From: a candidate division NPL-UPA2 bacterium
Lineage (GTDB): Bacteria > Bacillota > UBA994
DNA length: 11,553 nucleotides
Reading direction: 5' to 3'
Assembly (NCBI GenBank): GCA_018725205.1
Contig: QLUB01000059.1
Span: forward strand, 1-11,553
Under the pieces are notes generated by a model. That model saw only the letters and a program-made list of their open reading frames with translations, made no database searches and had not been told where the DNA came from. Position numbers and translations under genes: made by a program. Below are positions 1-6,778 of this stretch, piece by piece. The stretch's first letter is position 1, and every line of letters begins with the position of its first letter.

Positions 1-336
1 GCAGTGGAAAACGTTCTCTATGTAGCACAAGGAGGCGTACCGGTCGCGCTGGCGCGGATGGTCTTGGCCGTGCCCGCCCATGCGCTTTTTGGCGCGTTTA
101 TGGGGTATTATGTCGGACGCGCCAAGTTCTCTCTCGCACAGAAACGGCGTTACCTTGTTGCGGCGATCACCATCCCGGTGCTGCTCCATGGCACTTATAA
201 CTGGCTCCTAGGAACGGAGCGGGCCGAATTCGTCTACTTGGTTATTCCGCTGTCGCTATTTATGTGGTACAGCGCGCTGCGGCAAGTGCGCCGCGCGCAT
301 GAGCGCTCTCCTTTTCGTCCGCAAACGGAAAATTAG
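1..336 (+). CDS. prsW: PrsW family intramembrane metalloprotease, C-terminal part (5' end outside window)
   Basis: The gene is open from base 1 to a TAG at 334-336, so its start lies upstream of the window; the GTG at 4 is probably an internal Val. Numbering from base 1, it has a Val-Glu-Asn-Val-Leu-Tyr motif at residues 2-7, a Pro-Ala-His-Ala-Leu-Phe-Gly motif with His27 followed by a Gly/Tyr-rich membrane helix, and Leu-Leu-His-Gly-Thr-Tyr-Asn with His63. These match the C-terminal conserved blocks of PrsW/YpdC-type membrane proteases, whose conserved Glu and His residues are thought to bind the catalytic metal. Two or three hydrophobic segments are visible, and a basic tail follows the last one. 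PrsW of Bacillus subtilis cleaves anti-sigma factor RsiW at site 1; the substrate here is unknown. The N-terminal EExxK-type motif cannot be checked. It lies 34 nt ahead of the ferredoxin-like gene on the same strand, so read-through is possible but no functional link is evident. Confidence 0.8.
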   Translation, partial: AVENVLYVAQGGVPVALARMVLAVPAHALFGAFMGYYVGRAKFSLAQKRRYLVAAITIPVLLHGTYNWLLGTERAEFVYLVIPLSLFMWYSALRQVRRAHERSPFRPQTEN

Positions 337-357
337 CGTGTATTTAAAGCTTTGCAT

Positions 358-364
358 GGAGGTG
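358..364 (+). promoter_or_regulatory. Ribosome binding site of the four-cluster ferredoxin gene
   Basis: GGAGGTG is followed by six T residues and then GTG at 371. This strong Shine-Dalgarno sequence fixes the start at 371. It rules out the ATG at 299 inside the prsW end, and also the in-frame ATG at 356, which overlaps the site itself. Confidence 0.75.
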
Positions 365-370
365 TTTTTT

Positions 371-778
371 GTGCGTCTAGAAACGGAATCTCGCCTGTGC
401 AGTGGGTGTAAAGTGTGCCTAACCATTTGTGCGCTTTCTCACTTTCGTGAGAACAACCCCAAGAAAGGGGCGCTGCGGGTGGAAAGCAAGTTTCCTACCC
501 CCGGGGTCTTTCAAGTGCATGTCTGTAACCAGTGTGGGGCTTGCGCCGCGGTATGTCCGGTGGAGGCTATAAGAGAGCAGGGCGGGGTCTTTCTGTTAGA
601 CCGCGAAACTTGTGTGAGTTGCATGGCCTGCGTGGAAGAATGTCCTTTTGGGGTTTTAATTGTACATCCCAGTGAGCCTGTCCCCATTAAGTGCGATAAC
701 TGCGGCGAATGTGTGCGCTACTGCCCGCGGGAAGCGATCCTCGATGGGGAAGGCTCAGTCAAGCGCATGGGGAGATAG
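371..778 (+). CDS. Four-cluster [4Fe-4S] electron-transfer protein of an aldehyde oxidoreductase (AorA-like)
   Basis: This 135-residue protein begins at GTG 371, chosen for the GGAGGTG six bases upstream. It has four Cys-x2-Cys-x2-Cys-x3-Cys motifs: Cys10/13/16/20, Cys52/55/58/62, Cys81/84/87/91 and Cys108/111/114/118. That is enough for four [4Fe-4S] clusters in a polyferredoxin of the HycB/DmsB type. There is no signal peptide or membrane segment, so it should act in the cytoplasm. It ends 11 nt before the AOR gene and surely belongs to the same transcription unit. In bacterial AorABC enzymes (for example Aromatoleum aromaticum) a protein of this size and cluster content carries electrons between the tungsten subunit and its partner. 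By analogy this is the electron-wire subunit. No FAD subunit (AorC) lies nearby, so the final electron acceptor, whether ferredoxin or another enzyme, is open. Confidence 0.88.
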   Translation: MRLETESRLCSGCKVCLTICALSHFRENNPKKGALRVESKFPTPGVFQVHVCNQCGACAAVCPVEAIREQGGVFLLDRETCVSCMACVEECPFGVLIVHPSEPVPIKCDNCGECVRYCPREAILDGEGSVKRMGR

Positions 779-789
779 GGGGGCTAGTG

Positions 790-2637
790 ATGAACGGATA
801 TGCAGGGAATATTCTACGCGTAAATCTAACAGATCGCACGCATCGGATTTTGCCTTTGCCGGAAAGTCTAGTGCGCGACTTTATCGGCGGGCGTGGCTTT
901 GTCGCTAAGCTGATGTGGGATGAAATTCCGCCGGGCGCAGATCCCTTAGGCCCAGAGAACAAGATCATCGTCGCTCCCGGGCCGCTAACGGGGGCGTTCT
1001 TGCCTGGTGCAGGCAAACTAGAGTGGGGTGCCAAATCGCCTGCCACAGGAGGCTATGGCGACTCTAACATCGGCGGCCACATCGCGCCGGAAATCAAGTA
1101 CGCCGGGTTTGATGCCATCATTATCGAAGGCCAAGCGAGTGAGCCTGTATATTTATACATTAACGACTTTGACATCGAGCTGCGTTGTGCCTCCCACCTC
1201 TGGGGACAAGGCGCACTGCAGTGCGAAACAACGCTTAAGGCAGAATTAGGCGAGGAGTTTCAAATCTGTACCATTGGCCCCGCCGGGGAGAACAAGGTGC
1301 TGTTTGCCTGCATAAGCCACGACTTCGGCCGGCAGGCGGGGCGCACCGGCATCGCCGCGGTAATGGGCAGCAAGAATCTTAAGGCCATGGCCGTGCACGG
1401 CACGAAAGCCATTCCGCTGGCTGATCCTGCGGAAACGTTAGAGGTTGGCAAGCAGATGTTTGCCGCATGCTTTGCCAAACCAGGCTTTGAAGAATGGACG
1501 CCGCAGGGTACCGCAGGCGTGACCAATTGGGTTAACGAGGTTGGTGCGTTCCCCACCCGCAATTTCACCAGCGGCTTCTTTCCTAAGTACGAGAACATCA
1601 ACGGGGAAGCTCTAGTCAGCAGAATTAAGGTCACCGATAAGGCTTGCTACGGATGTCCCATTCCTTGCGGCAAGTACTCGCGCGTGAAAAAGCCCGCTTA
1701 CGACGTATATGTGGAAGGGCCAGAGTACGAGACTATTGCTTTGATCGGCGGCAACACGGAGATTGACAACATTGAGGATGTAGCTTACGCCAACTATATT
1801 CAAGATGAACTCGGCCTAGATTCCATATCGGGAGGGAACGTGGTTGGGTTTGCCATGGAGTGTTTTGAAAAGGGTATTATCCAGAGCGATATGATTGGTG
1901 GACGCATACTAAGGTTTGGCAGCGTAGATGACTTTGTCTGGCTCTCGCAGGAAATCGCCTACCGCCGCGGCATTGGCAATATCCTAGCGGACGGCGTTAA
2001 GAAAGCGTCAGAGGTTTTCGGGCAAGGCTCCGAGCGGTTTGCCATTCAAGTGAAGGGCCTAGAGTGGTCAGGCTATGAAGCGAGACACGCTCCCGCCATG
2101 ATGCTGTCCTACATGACAGCAGATGTAGGAGCGCATCACAACCGCTCTTGGGCGATTACCTTCGATGTCGCCACCGGGCGAGATAAGCTCGAAGGCAAGG
2201 CCAAACGGGTTACGGAACTGCAGCATATTCGGCCACTGTTTGACATGCTATGCCTCTGCCGCTTGCAGTGGGTGGAGTTAGGATTTGAATTAGAATGGTA
2301 TCCGAAGATTTTTCGCGCCGTGACCGGGCAGAAACGCAGTTGGGATGAGCTCCTAGAGTTCTCGGAGCGCGTATGGAACTTAACGCGGTGCTACAGCCTG
2401 CGCGAAATCCCGGGGTTTGGCCGCAGCGCCGACTATCCGCCCGCTCGCTTCATGGAGGAACCGATACCGGATGGCCCGACCGCGGGTAAGTATATGCCGC
2501 GTGAGGTTATAGACCGTTTGCTTGACGAGTACTACGCGATTCGCGGCTGGGATCAGCGGGGAATCCCAGGCGCCGCTAAGCTTCACAACGTAGGGCTTGA
2601 GTTTGCGGAAGCTACTATCGCTCCGCTACGGGCATAA
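790..2637 (+). CDS. aor: Aldehyde ferredoxin oxidoreductase, tungstopterin catalytic subunit
   Basis: This 615-residue protein is full length for the AOR family. The start is ATG 790, where the typical Asn-Gly-Tyr-x-Gly N-terminus begins; a G-rich stretch at 778-783 is its ribosome binding site. Open frame extends upstream to 709 but lies inside the ferredoxin gene. Cys286, Cys289, Cys293 and Cys490 match the four [4Fe-4S] ligands of Pyrococcus furiosus AOR (288, 291, 295, 494). Residues 339-345 (Asp-Glu-Leu-Gly-Leu-Asp-Ser) and 485-490 are the two DxxGL(C/D)-type pterin-binding motifs. Glu312 or Glu314 and His449/His450 sit where the P. furiosus catalytic Glu313 and His448 lie. The enzyme should oxidise aldehydes to carboxylic acids with a bis-pterin tungsten centre. 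The exact substrate, and AOR versus another tungsten-enzyme subfamily, cannot be settled by eye. It overlaps the downstream MoaD-like gene by one base (TAATG). Confidence 0.93.
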   Translation: MNGYAGNILRVNLTDRTHRILPLPESLVRDFIGGRGFVAKLMWDEIPPGADPLGPENKIIVAPGPLTGAFLPGAGKLEWGAKSPATGGYGDSNIGGHIAPEIKYAGFDAIIIEGQASEPVYLYINDFDIELRCASHLWGQGALQCETTLKAELGEEFQICTIGPAGENKVLFACISHDFGRQAGRTGIAAVMGSKNLKAMAVHGTKAIPLADPAETLEVGKQMFAACFAKPGFEEWTPQGTAGVTNWVNEVGAFPTRNFTSGFFPKYENINGEALVSRIKVTDKACYGCPIPCGKYSRVKKPAYDVYVEGPEYETIALIGGNTEIDNIEDVAYANYIQDELGLDSISGGNVVGFAMECFEKGIIQSDMIGGRILRFGSVDDFVWLSQEIAYRRGIGNILADGVKKASEVFGQGSERFAIQVKGLEWSGYEARHAPAMMLSYMTADVGAHHNRSWAITFDVATGRDKLEGKAKRVTELQHIRPLFDMLCLCRLQWVELGFELEWYPKIFRAVTGQKRSWDELLEFSERVWNLTRCYSLREIPGFGRSADYPPARFMEEPIPDGPTAGKYMPREVIDRLLDEYYAIRGWDQRGIPGAAKLHNVGLEFAEATIAPLRA

Positions 2638-2873
2638 TGGGCGTTATTCGCGTCACTGTGCGCGGGCATGTCGCTAAGTACTTCCCGCTGGAGCAAGAGA
2701 GGTTTGATTTCCCCGCCGAGCGCCCGCTTACAGCCCTAGAGCTACTGCGCGCGCTTAACGTTGATCCCCTGCTAATCATGGGAGTCAGTGTCAATGGTGC
2801 AAAGCAGCCTAAAGACGCCGTGATTAATTTAGGCGATGAAGTGCTGTTCTTTAGCCCGCCCGCCGGCGGTTAG
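2637..2873 (+). CDS. moaD: MoaD/ThiS-family sulfur carrier protein linked to AOR
   Basis: This 78-residue ubiquitin-fold sulfur carrier starts at ATG 2637, which shares its A with the AOR stop codon, so translation is probably coupled. The C-terminus is Ser-Pro-Pro-Ala-Gly-Gly, the hallmark of MoaD, whose terminal Gly is adenylated and then thiocarboxylated to donate sulfur for the dithiolene of molybdopterin. The preceding Gly-Asp-Glu-Val-Leu-Phe-Phe is also typical of the family, and the length matches MoaD (about 80 residues). Placement directly behind the AOR gene suggests a copy dedicated to the tungsten pterin cofactor. The partner MoaE and the activating enzyme MoaB/MoeB are not in the window. 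ThiS-type thiamine sulfur transfer is the alternative but is less likely in this context. Confidence 0.87.
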   Translation: MGVIRVTVRGHVAKYFPLEQERFDFPAERPLTALELLRALNVDPLLIMGVSVNGAKQPKDAVINLGDEVLFFSPPAGG

Positions 2874-3183
2874 GGGGGGCCTCTTTAGCAGACCCAAGTG
2901 ACAAGAATTCCATGATGATGCCGTTCATGCGGTCGAGTTCTTCAATCATGAGGTTAAAGTGGCGCGCGTACGCCACAAACTCGGGTCTTTGCTTAAGTAG
3001 TTGCAAGTAGCCCCGCACAGTGGTCATGGGGTTACGTACCTCATGCCCAACTCCGGCAGCCATTTCCCCGAGCGTGTTTAGCCTGTCTAGACGCGCCATT
3101 TCTTTGTTTAGCCGCCTCCGTTCTTGATTTTTGACTCCCGGCTCACAGCGGAAAGCGGACAGCGGACAGCCCTTCGACGGCAT
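2851..3183 (-). pseudogene. Histidine kinase remnant: dimerization/phosphoacceptor (HisKA) region only
   Basis: The open frame codes for 110 residues, of which about 19-95 resemble the HisKA domain of sporulation/NtrB-type sensor kinases. The H-box reads Gly-His-Glu-Val-Arg-Asn-Pro with phosphoacceptor His47, and it is followed by Met-Thr-Thr-Val-Arg-Gly-Tyr-Leu-Gln-Leu-Leu. A second helix ends in Ile-Ile-Met-Glu-Phe-Leu-Ser-Leu. The N-, G1- and G2-boxes of the ATPase domain are missing, and so is any sensor domain. The first 16 or so residues are encoded by a heptamer repeat (3147-3170) and flanking bases, and the last ones lie antisense to the end of the MoaD-like gene. It therefore looks like a fragment cut at both ends. 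It follows the second ABC gene by 3 nt on the same strand. A working DHp-only phosphotransfer protein is possible but less likely. Confidence 0.65.
3147..3170 (+). repeat. Heptamer tandem repeat (AGCGGAA, then two AGCGGAC, then AGC)
   Basis: The block is one AGCGGAA followed by two AGCGGAC and a partial AGC, 24 nt with a 7-nt period. The reverse complement of 9190-9213 matches it at 22 of 24 positions, and 9380-9396 carries the same unit. It lies between the second ABC gene and the histidine-kinase remnant, just where the kinase similarity stops, so it may mark a rearrangement junction. Confidence 0.8.
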
Positions 3184-3186
3184 CCG

Positions 3187-4995
3187 CTACCCCCGCTCCA
3201 GCATATCGCAGAGGTGTCTGTGCTGTGTCGTGTACAAGTCGTAGTACTTGCCCCGTAGCATCATCAGTTCATCGTGATTGCCCCGCTCGGCAATTCTACC
3301 GCTCTCGATGACGAGGATGACGTCGGCGTTGCGAATGGTAGACAAGCGGTGGGCAATGACAAAGGACGTGCGGCCTTTCAGCAGCTCCGCTAATGCCTGC
3401 TGAATGACTCTTTCCGTCTCTGTGTCAATGCTTGCCGTCGCTTCATCCAAAATAAGAATTCTCGGGTCGGCAATTAACGCGCGTGCAAACGCTAGGAGCT
3501 GCTTTTGTCCCTGCGAGAACGCGTTGCCTCGCTCTTGGCTTTCAGTGTCATATCCTTGCGGCAGTTTCTCGATGAAGCCATGTGCACCAACGGCTTTGCA
3601 AGCAACCTGAATCTCCGTTTGGGTTGCGGCTAGTTTGCCGTAGGCGACATTGTCGCCGATTGTTCCCGCGAAAATGAAGGGGTCCTGGAGCACGATGCCA
3701 AGCTGACTGCGGAAAGACTCTAACCTGACGTGTCTCAGGTCATGTCCGTCAACAATTACCTCACCTGCGCTTGGGTCATAGAAGCGTGCCACGAGGTTAA
3801 TAATCGTGCTCTTGCCGGCGCCCGTCGGTCCGACTAAGGCGATCGTCTGGCCAGGTTCTGCTGCGAAGCTCACATCAGAGAGCACTTGCTGTCCGGCCTG
3901 GTAACCAAAGGAAACGTTCTTAAACTCAACCCGCCCTATAATTTCTGGGAGGTCGCCACAGGCGGCTGTGTCGTCAATGCGCGGCGCTGTGTCAAGGAAA
4001 CCGAAGACTCTCTCCGCTCCAGCCATGGCACTGAGCATTTGGCTGTAGACACGGCTCACCGCACTCAGCGGTTGCCAGAAACGGTTAAGGTACGTGATAA
4101 ATGCCCAAAGCGTGCCGACAGTAAGTGCGCCACTTATGAACTCCTGCGCTCCATACCAGATTACTAGGGCCGTGCCGACTGCTGCCACGTTCTCGATGAT
4201 GGGCCAAAACAGCACCTCCATCTTGATGACGCGCAGAAAGGCTTCGACCTTGCCTGACAGAATGGCGGCGAATCTAGTGGAGTTGACGGTCTGGCGAGAA
4301 AACGTTTGGATCACCTGTATGCCGGTTATGCTCTCGTTAAGGTGCGCAATTACTTTGGCGTTCTCTTCCCGCACTTTTAGCCACCCCGATTGGAAGAAGG
4401 GATGCACTCGGGCCATGAAAAATCCTAGCAGCGGCATTAAGCCTATGCAGAGGAGCGATAGCCGCCAATTCAGGCGCAAAAGAATAGCAGTTATACCAAA
4501 CAGGTTAAGTAACTGGGTGACAATGGTAACGACGCCATTGTTGGTGAACTGGGTCATGGTATTAACATCAGAAGTAACGCGGGACATTATTTTCCCAACC
4601 GGGCGGCCGTCGTAAAAATCGAAGCTTAAGCGCTGAATGTGACTGAAGAGATGCTGCCTCAGGTCGAAAAGGACGTGCTGTCCCGTCCAGTTAAGCAGGT
4701 TTGTCTGGTAGCGGGCCAGCACCCACAGGACAGCCCGGAGGCCCAAAAACACCGGTATTAACTGGTGCAGTCGCCAAATGTCTTTGTTCTCGATGGCGTT
4801 ATCAATAATGTATCTAAACAAGAGCGGCTCAGCAAGGTGGCCGAGGGTGGCGGCGGTCATAAAGCCGACTACTAAGATGACTTTTCCGGAGTAGGGTCTG
4901 AGATAGCCGAGCATGCGCTTTAGGTAATGCCTGTTGAAACTCCTGACTCGGCGTTCCTTCTGTTCATCGAGATCTAGGTCGTAGATGTTGGACAT
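3187..4995 (-). CDS. ABC exporter half-transporter (TMD-NBD), second subunit of a heterodimer
   Basis: This 602-residue protein begins at ATG 4993-4995, with GAGGTG a few bases upstream. An N-terminal exporter-type membrane domain of six expected helices (about residues 38-330) is followed by a complete nucleotide-binding domain. The domain has Walker A Gly-Pro-Thr-Gly-Ala-Gly-Lys395-Ser-Thr, a Q-loop Val-Leu-Gln-Asp-Pro, signature Phe-Ser-Gln-Gly-Gln (493-497), Walker B Ile-Leu-Ile-Leu-Asp517-Glu518 and H-loop His549. The catalytic Glu and His are both present, but the signature departs from LSGGQ. A divergent signature in one subunit is known from heterodimeric exporters such as TM287/288, LmrCD and BmrCD, where it faces the degenerate ATP site. 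It lies 33 nt behind the other half-transporter gene in the ior operon. The substrate is unknown: multidrug, lipid or metabolite export are all possible. Confidence 0.9.
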   Translation of the reverse strand: MSNIYDLDLDEQKERRVRSFNRHYLKRMLGYLRPYSGKVILVVGFMTAATLGHLAEPLLFRYIIDNAIENKDIWRLHQLIPVFLGLRAVLWVLARYQTNLLNWTGQHVLFDLRQHLFSHIQRLSFDFYDGRPVGKIMSRVTSDVNTMTQFTNNGVVTIVTQLLNLFGITAILLRLNWRLSLLCIGLMPLLGFFMARVHPFFQSGWLKVREENAKVIAHLNESITGIQVIQTFSRQTVNSTRFAAILSGKVEAFLRVIKMEVLFWPIIENVAAVGTALVIWYGAQEFISGALTVGTLWAFITYLNRFWQPLSAVSRVYSQMLSAMAGAERVFGFLDTAPRIDDTAACGDLPEIIGRVEFKNVSFGYQAGQQVLSDVSFAAEPGQTIALVGPTGAGKSTIINLVARFYDPSAGEVIVDGHDLRHVRLESFRSQLGIVLQDPFIFAGTIGDNVAYGKLAATQTEIQVACKAVGAHGFIEKLPQGYDTESQERGNAFSQGQKQLLAFARALIADPRILILDEATASIDTETERVIQQALAELLKGRTSFVIAHRLSTIRNADVILVIESGRIAERGNHDELMMLRGKYYDLYTTQHRHLCDMLERG

Positions 4996-5028
4996 TCTTC
5001 ACACCTCACTTGCACTTGCGGCTTGTGC

Positions 5029-6759
5029 TTAGACAGCGGTGCTCATTTGTTGCGCGAGCATCCGGCTGAAGTACCCTGGGGTGTCTATTAGTTGGCGCGG
5101 AGTACCGTACTCCACAACCTGCCCCTGCTCCATTACCAATACGTAATCGGCCTGTTCGATGGTTGAGAGGCGCTTAGCGATAATGACTGAGGTGCGCCCC
5201 TGCATCACTGAAGCGAGACCCTCCTGAATTAGGTATTCGGTGTGTACATCGACGCTTGAAGTCGCTTCATCGAGAATTAAGATGCGCGGATTCATCAGCA
5301 AGGCCCGCGCTAGGGCAATGCGTTGTTTCTGCCCGCCCGACAGACCAACGCCGCGTTCACCAATACGCGTGTGGTAGCCGTTTGGTAAAGTCGAGATGAA
5401 ATCGTGCGCCTAGGCGAGTTGCGCTGCCTGTTCAATCTCTACTTGCGGTGCATGGGGTCTGCCGAAGGCTATGTTTTCGGCAATCGTTGCTGAGAAAAGG
5501 ACGGTGTCTTGCAACACCATGCCGATTTGGCTGCGCAGGCTGTCGAGCGTCATGGTGCGGGTGTCTTGTCCGTCGATTAGCACTGCGCCCGCTTGTGGGT
5601 CGAAGAAGCGCGGTATCAGCCCCACTAGGGTGCTCTTGCCGCTGCCGGTTCCGCCTACAATTGCCAGTACCTGACCCGGGGAAACTGTGAAACTAATGTC
5701 TTTCAGTACATTGTCTTCACCGTCACTGAATTGAAAGCTCACCTGCCGAAACTCCAGCTTGCCTTGGAGTGTAGGAGCAGGTAAAGCCCCCTGCGAGTCC
5801 GTTATCGCTGGCACAGTATCTAGCACTTCGAACAGGCGGGGTGCGGCGGCTAGCGCTTCTTCGAAGACGTTAATCAGCGAACCTAGCATGCGGATTGGCC
5901 AGACAAGATTCCATACATAGCCCTGAAAGGCTACTAGCGTACCTAAGCTCGCATTCCCTGCTATTACCTGCGCTCCGCCGTACCACAAAAGCCCCGCGAA
6001 AGTAAGGCTGGAAATAAACTCTACTAGAGGTTGAGTCCTCCCCTCGACGCGTATACGCGCGATGTTGCTGTCGAGAAAGCGCCGGTTGTGCTCCGTGAAC
6101 TTCCCGATTTCGTGGTCCTCTCTGGCAAACGCTTTCACTGTACGCACGCCTGAGATGTTCTCCTGCAAGGCGGCGGTGAGCTTGCCCATTTCTGCGCGTA
6201 CTTTTTCCCACAACGGCCTAATTTCTTTGTCAAATCGGAGCACAACCACAGATAGCACCGGAAACGTTGCCGCTGTGGCCAGCGTGAGATCCCAGCTTAA
6301 CCAGAACATTACCCCTAAGGTAATGACTATACTCAAGATGTTACTGACCATAAGGATAAAGCCATAGCCCAGAAACTCGTGCACGCTGTCTATGTCTTCG
6401 GTTAGCCTGGACATGACATCGCCGGTGCGTTGCTTGCGAAAGTACTCCATATGCAGCCGCTGCAGGTGATTGTGTAGCGTTAGCTGCAGGTCGCGGGCGA
6501 CGTTTTGCCCTACCACTTCAAAGGAATACCACTGCCCGTAGTTGACTAGGCCTAGGCTCAGGTTGACGACAACAAAGGCAACCACCATCTCCCATACCCT
6601 ACTTAGGTCGGCTAGGGGAATAGCTTCGTCGATGATCACCCGCAGAATAAGCGGCGGCAATAAGTTAAGCAGTATGTTTAGGAGCATGCACAGCACGGCA
6701 AGGCTCACCAGCCGCCGGTGAGGTCTAGTGAAAGCCAATAGGCGTATAAGTGTTTTCAT
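5029..6759 (-). pseudogene. ABC exporter half-transporter, first subunit, interrupted by one in-frame TAG
   Basis: One frame runs from ATG 6757-6759 (CGAGGTAA-like ribosome site upstream) to TAA 5029-5031, 576 codons, the normal length for a TMD-NBD half-exporter. It is broken only by TAG at 5410-5412, codon 450. Before it lie a six-helix exporter domain, Walker A Gly-Gly-Thr-Gly-Ser-Gly-Lys375 and the Q-loop Val-Leu-Gln-Asp-Thr. After it, in the same frame, come Ala-His-Asp-Phe-Ile, a perfect Leu-Ser-Gly-Gly-Gln (473-477), Walker B Asp497-Glu498 and the D-loop. Homologues usually read Ala-Gln-Ala-His-Asp here, so CAG to TAG is the simple explanation. The H-loop His is replaced by Lys529 (AAG). 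As it stands, the 449-residue product lacks signature, Walker B and H-loop. An inactivated gene, a base error or stop read-through are the options. It starts 19 nt after iorB. Confidence 0.85.
5410..5412 (-). other. In-frame amber codon (TAG) within the ABC exporter gene
   Basis: The plus strand reads CTA, so the minus strand reads TAG, at codon 450 of an otherwise uninterrupted 576-codon frame. Flanking residues Ala-Gln-Leu-Ala before and Ala-His-Asp-Phe after match the family, which usually has Gln at this point. The codon sits inside a 10-base palindrome (CGCCTAGGCG). Confidence 0.9.
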
Positions 6760-6778
6760 GTGTTACCTCGTTTGTTAA

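Noticed and set aside
299..370. N-terminal extension of the ferredoxin gene to ATG 299
   Set aside because: It overlaps the prsW end, has no ribosome site, and its translation resembles no ferredoxin; the GGAGGTG before GTG 371 gives a better start.
709..789. Upstream extension of the AOR frame
   Set aside because: It lies within the ferredoxin gene, which has strong cysteine motifs there; the AOR-type N-terminus begins at ATG 790.
4094..4615. 173-codon plus-strand open frame
   Set aside because: It is antisense to the well-supported ABC exporter gene, lacks recognisable domains and has no ribosome binding site.
5029..5301. Independent small ATPase gene starting at TTG 5299-5301
   Set aside because: The same frame continues upstream to the TAG with conserved exporter sequence, including LSGGQ, so this is the 3' part of the interrupted gene.
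5410..5412. Genome-wide amber recoding or pyrrolysine at this TAG
   Set aside because: At least five other genes in the window end in TAG at expected lengths, and the site usually holds Gln, so general recoding is not supported.
5870..6211. 113-codon minus-strand frame in another phase of the first ABC gene
   Set aside because: It overlaps well-conserved transmembrane-domain coding sequence and has no motif of its own.
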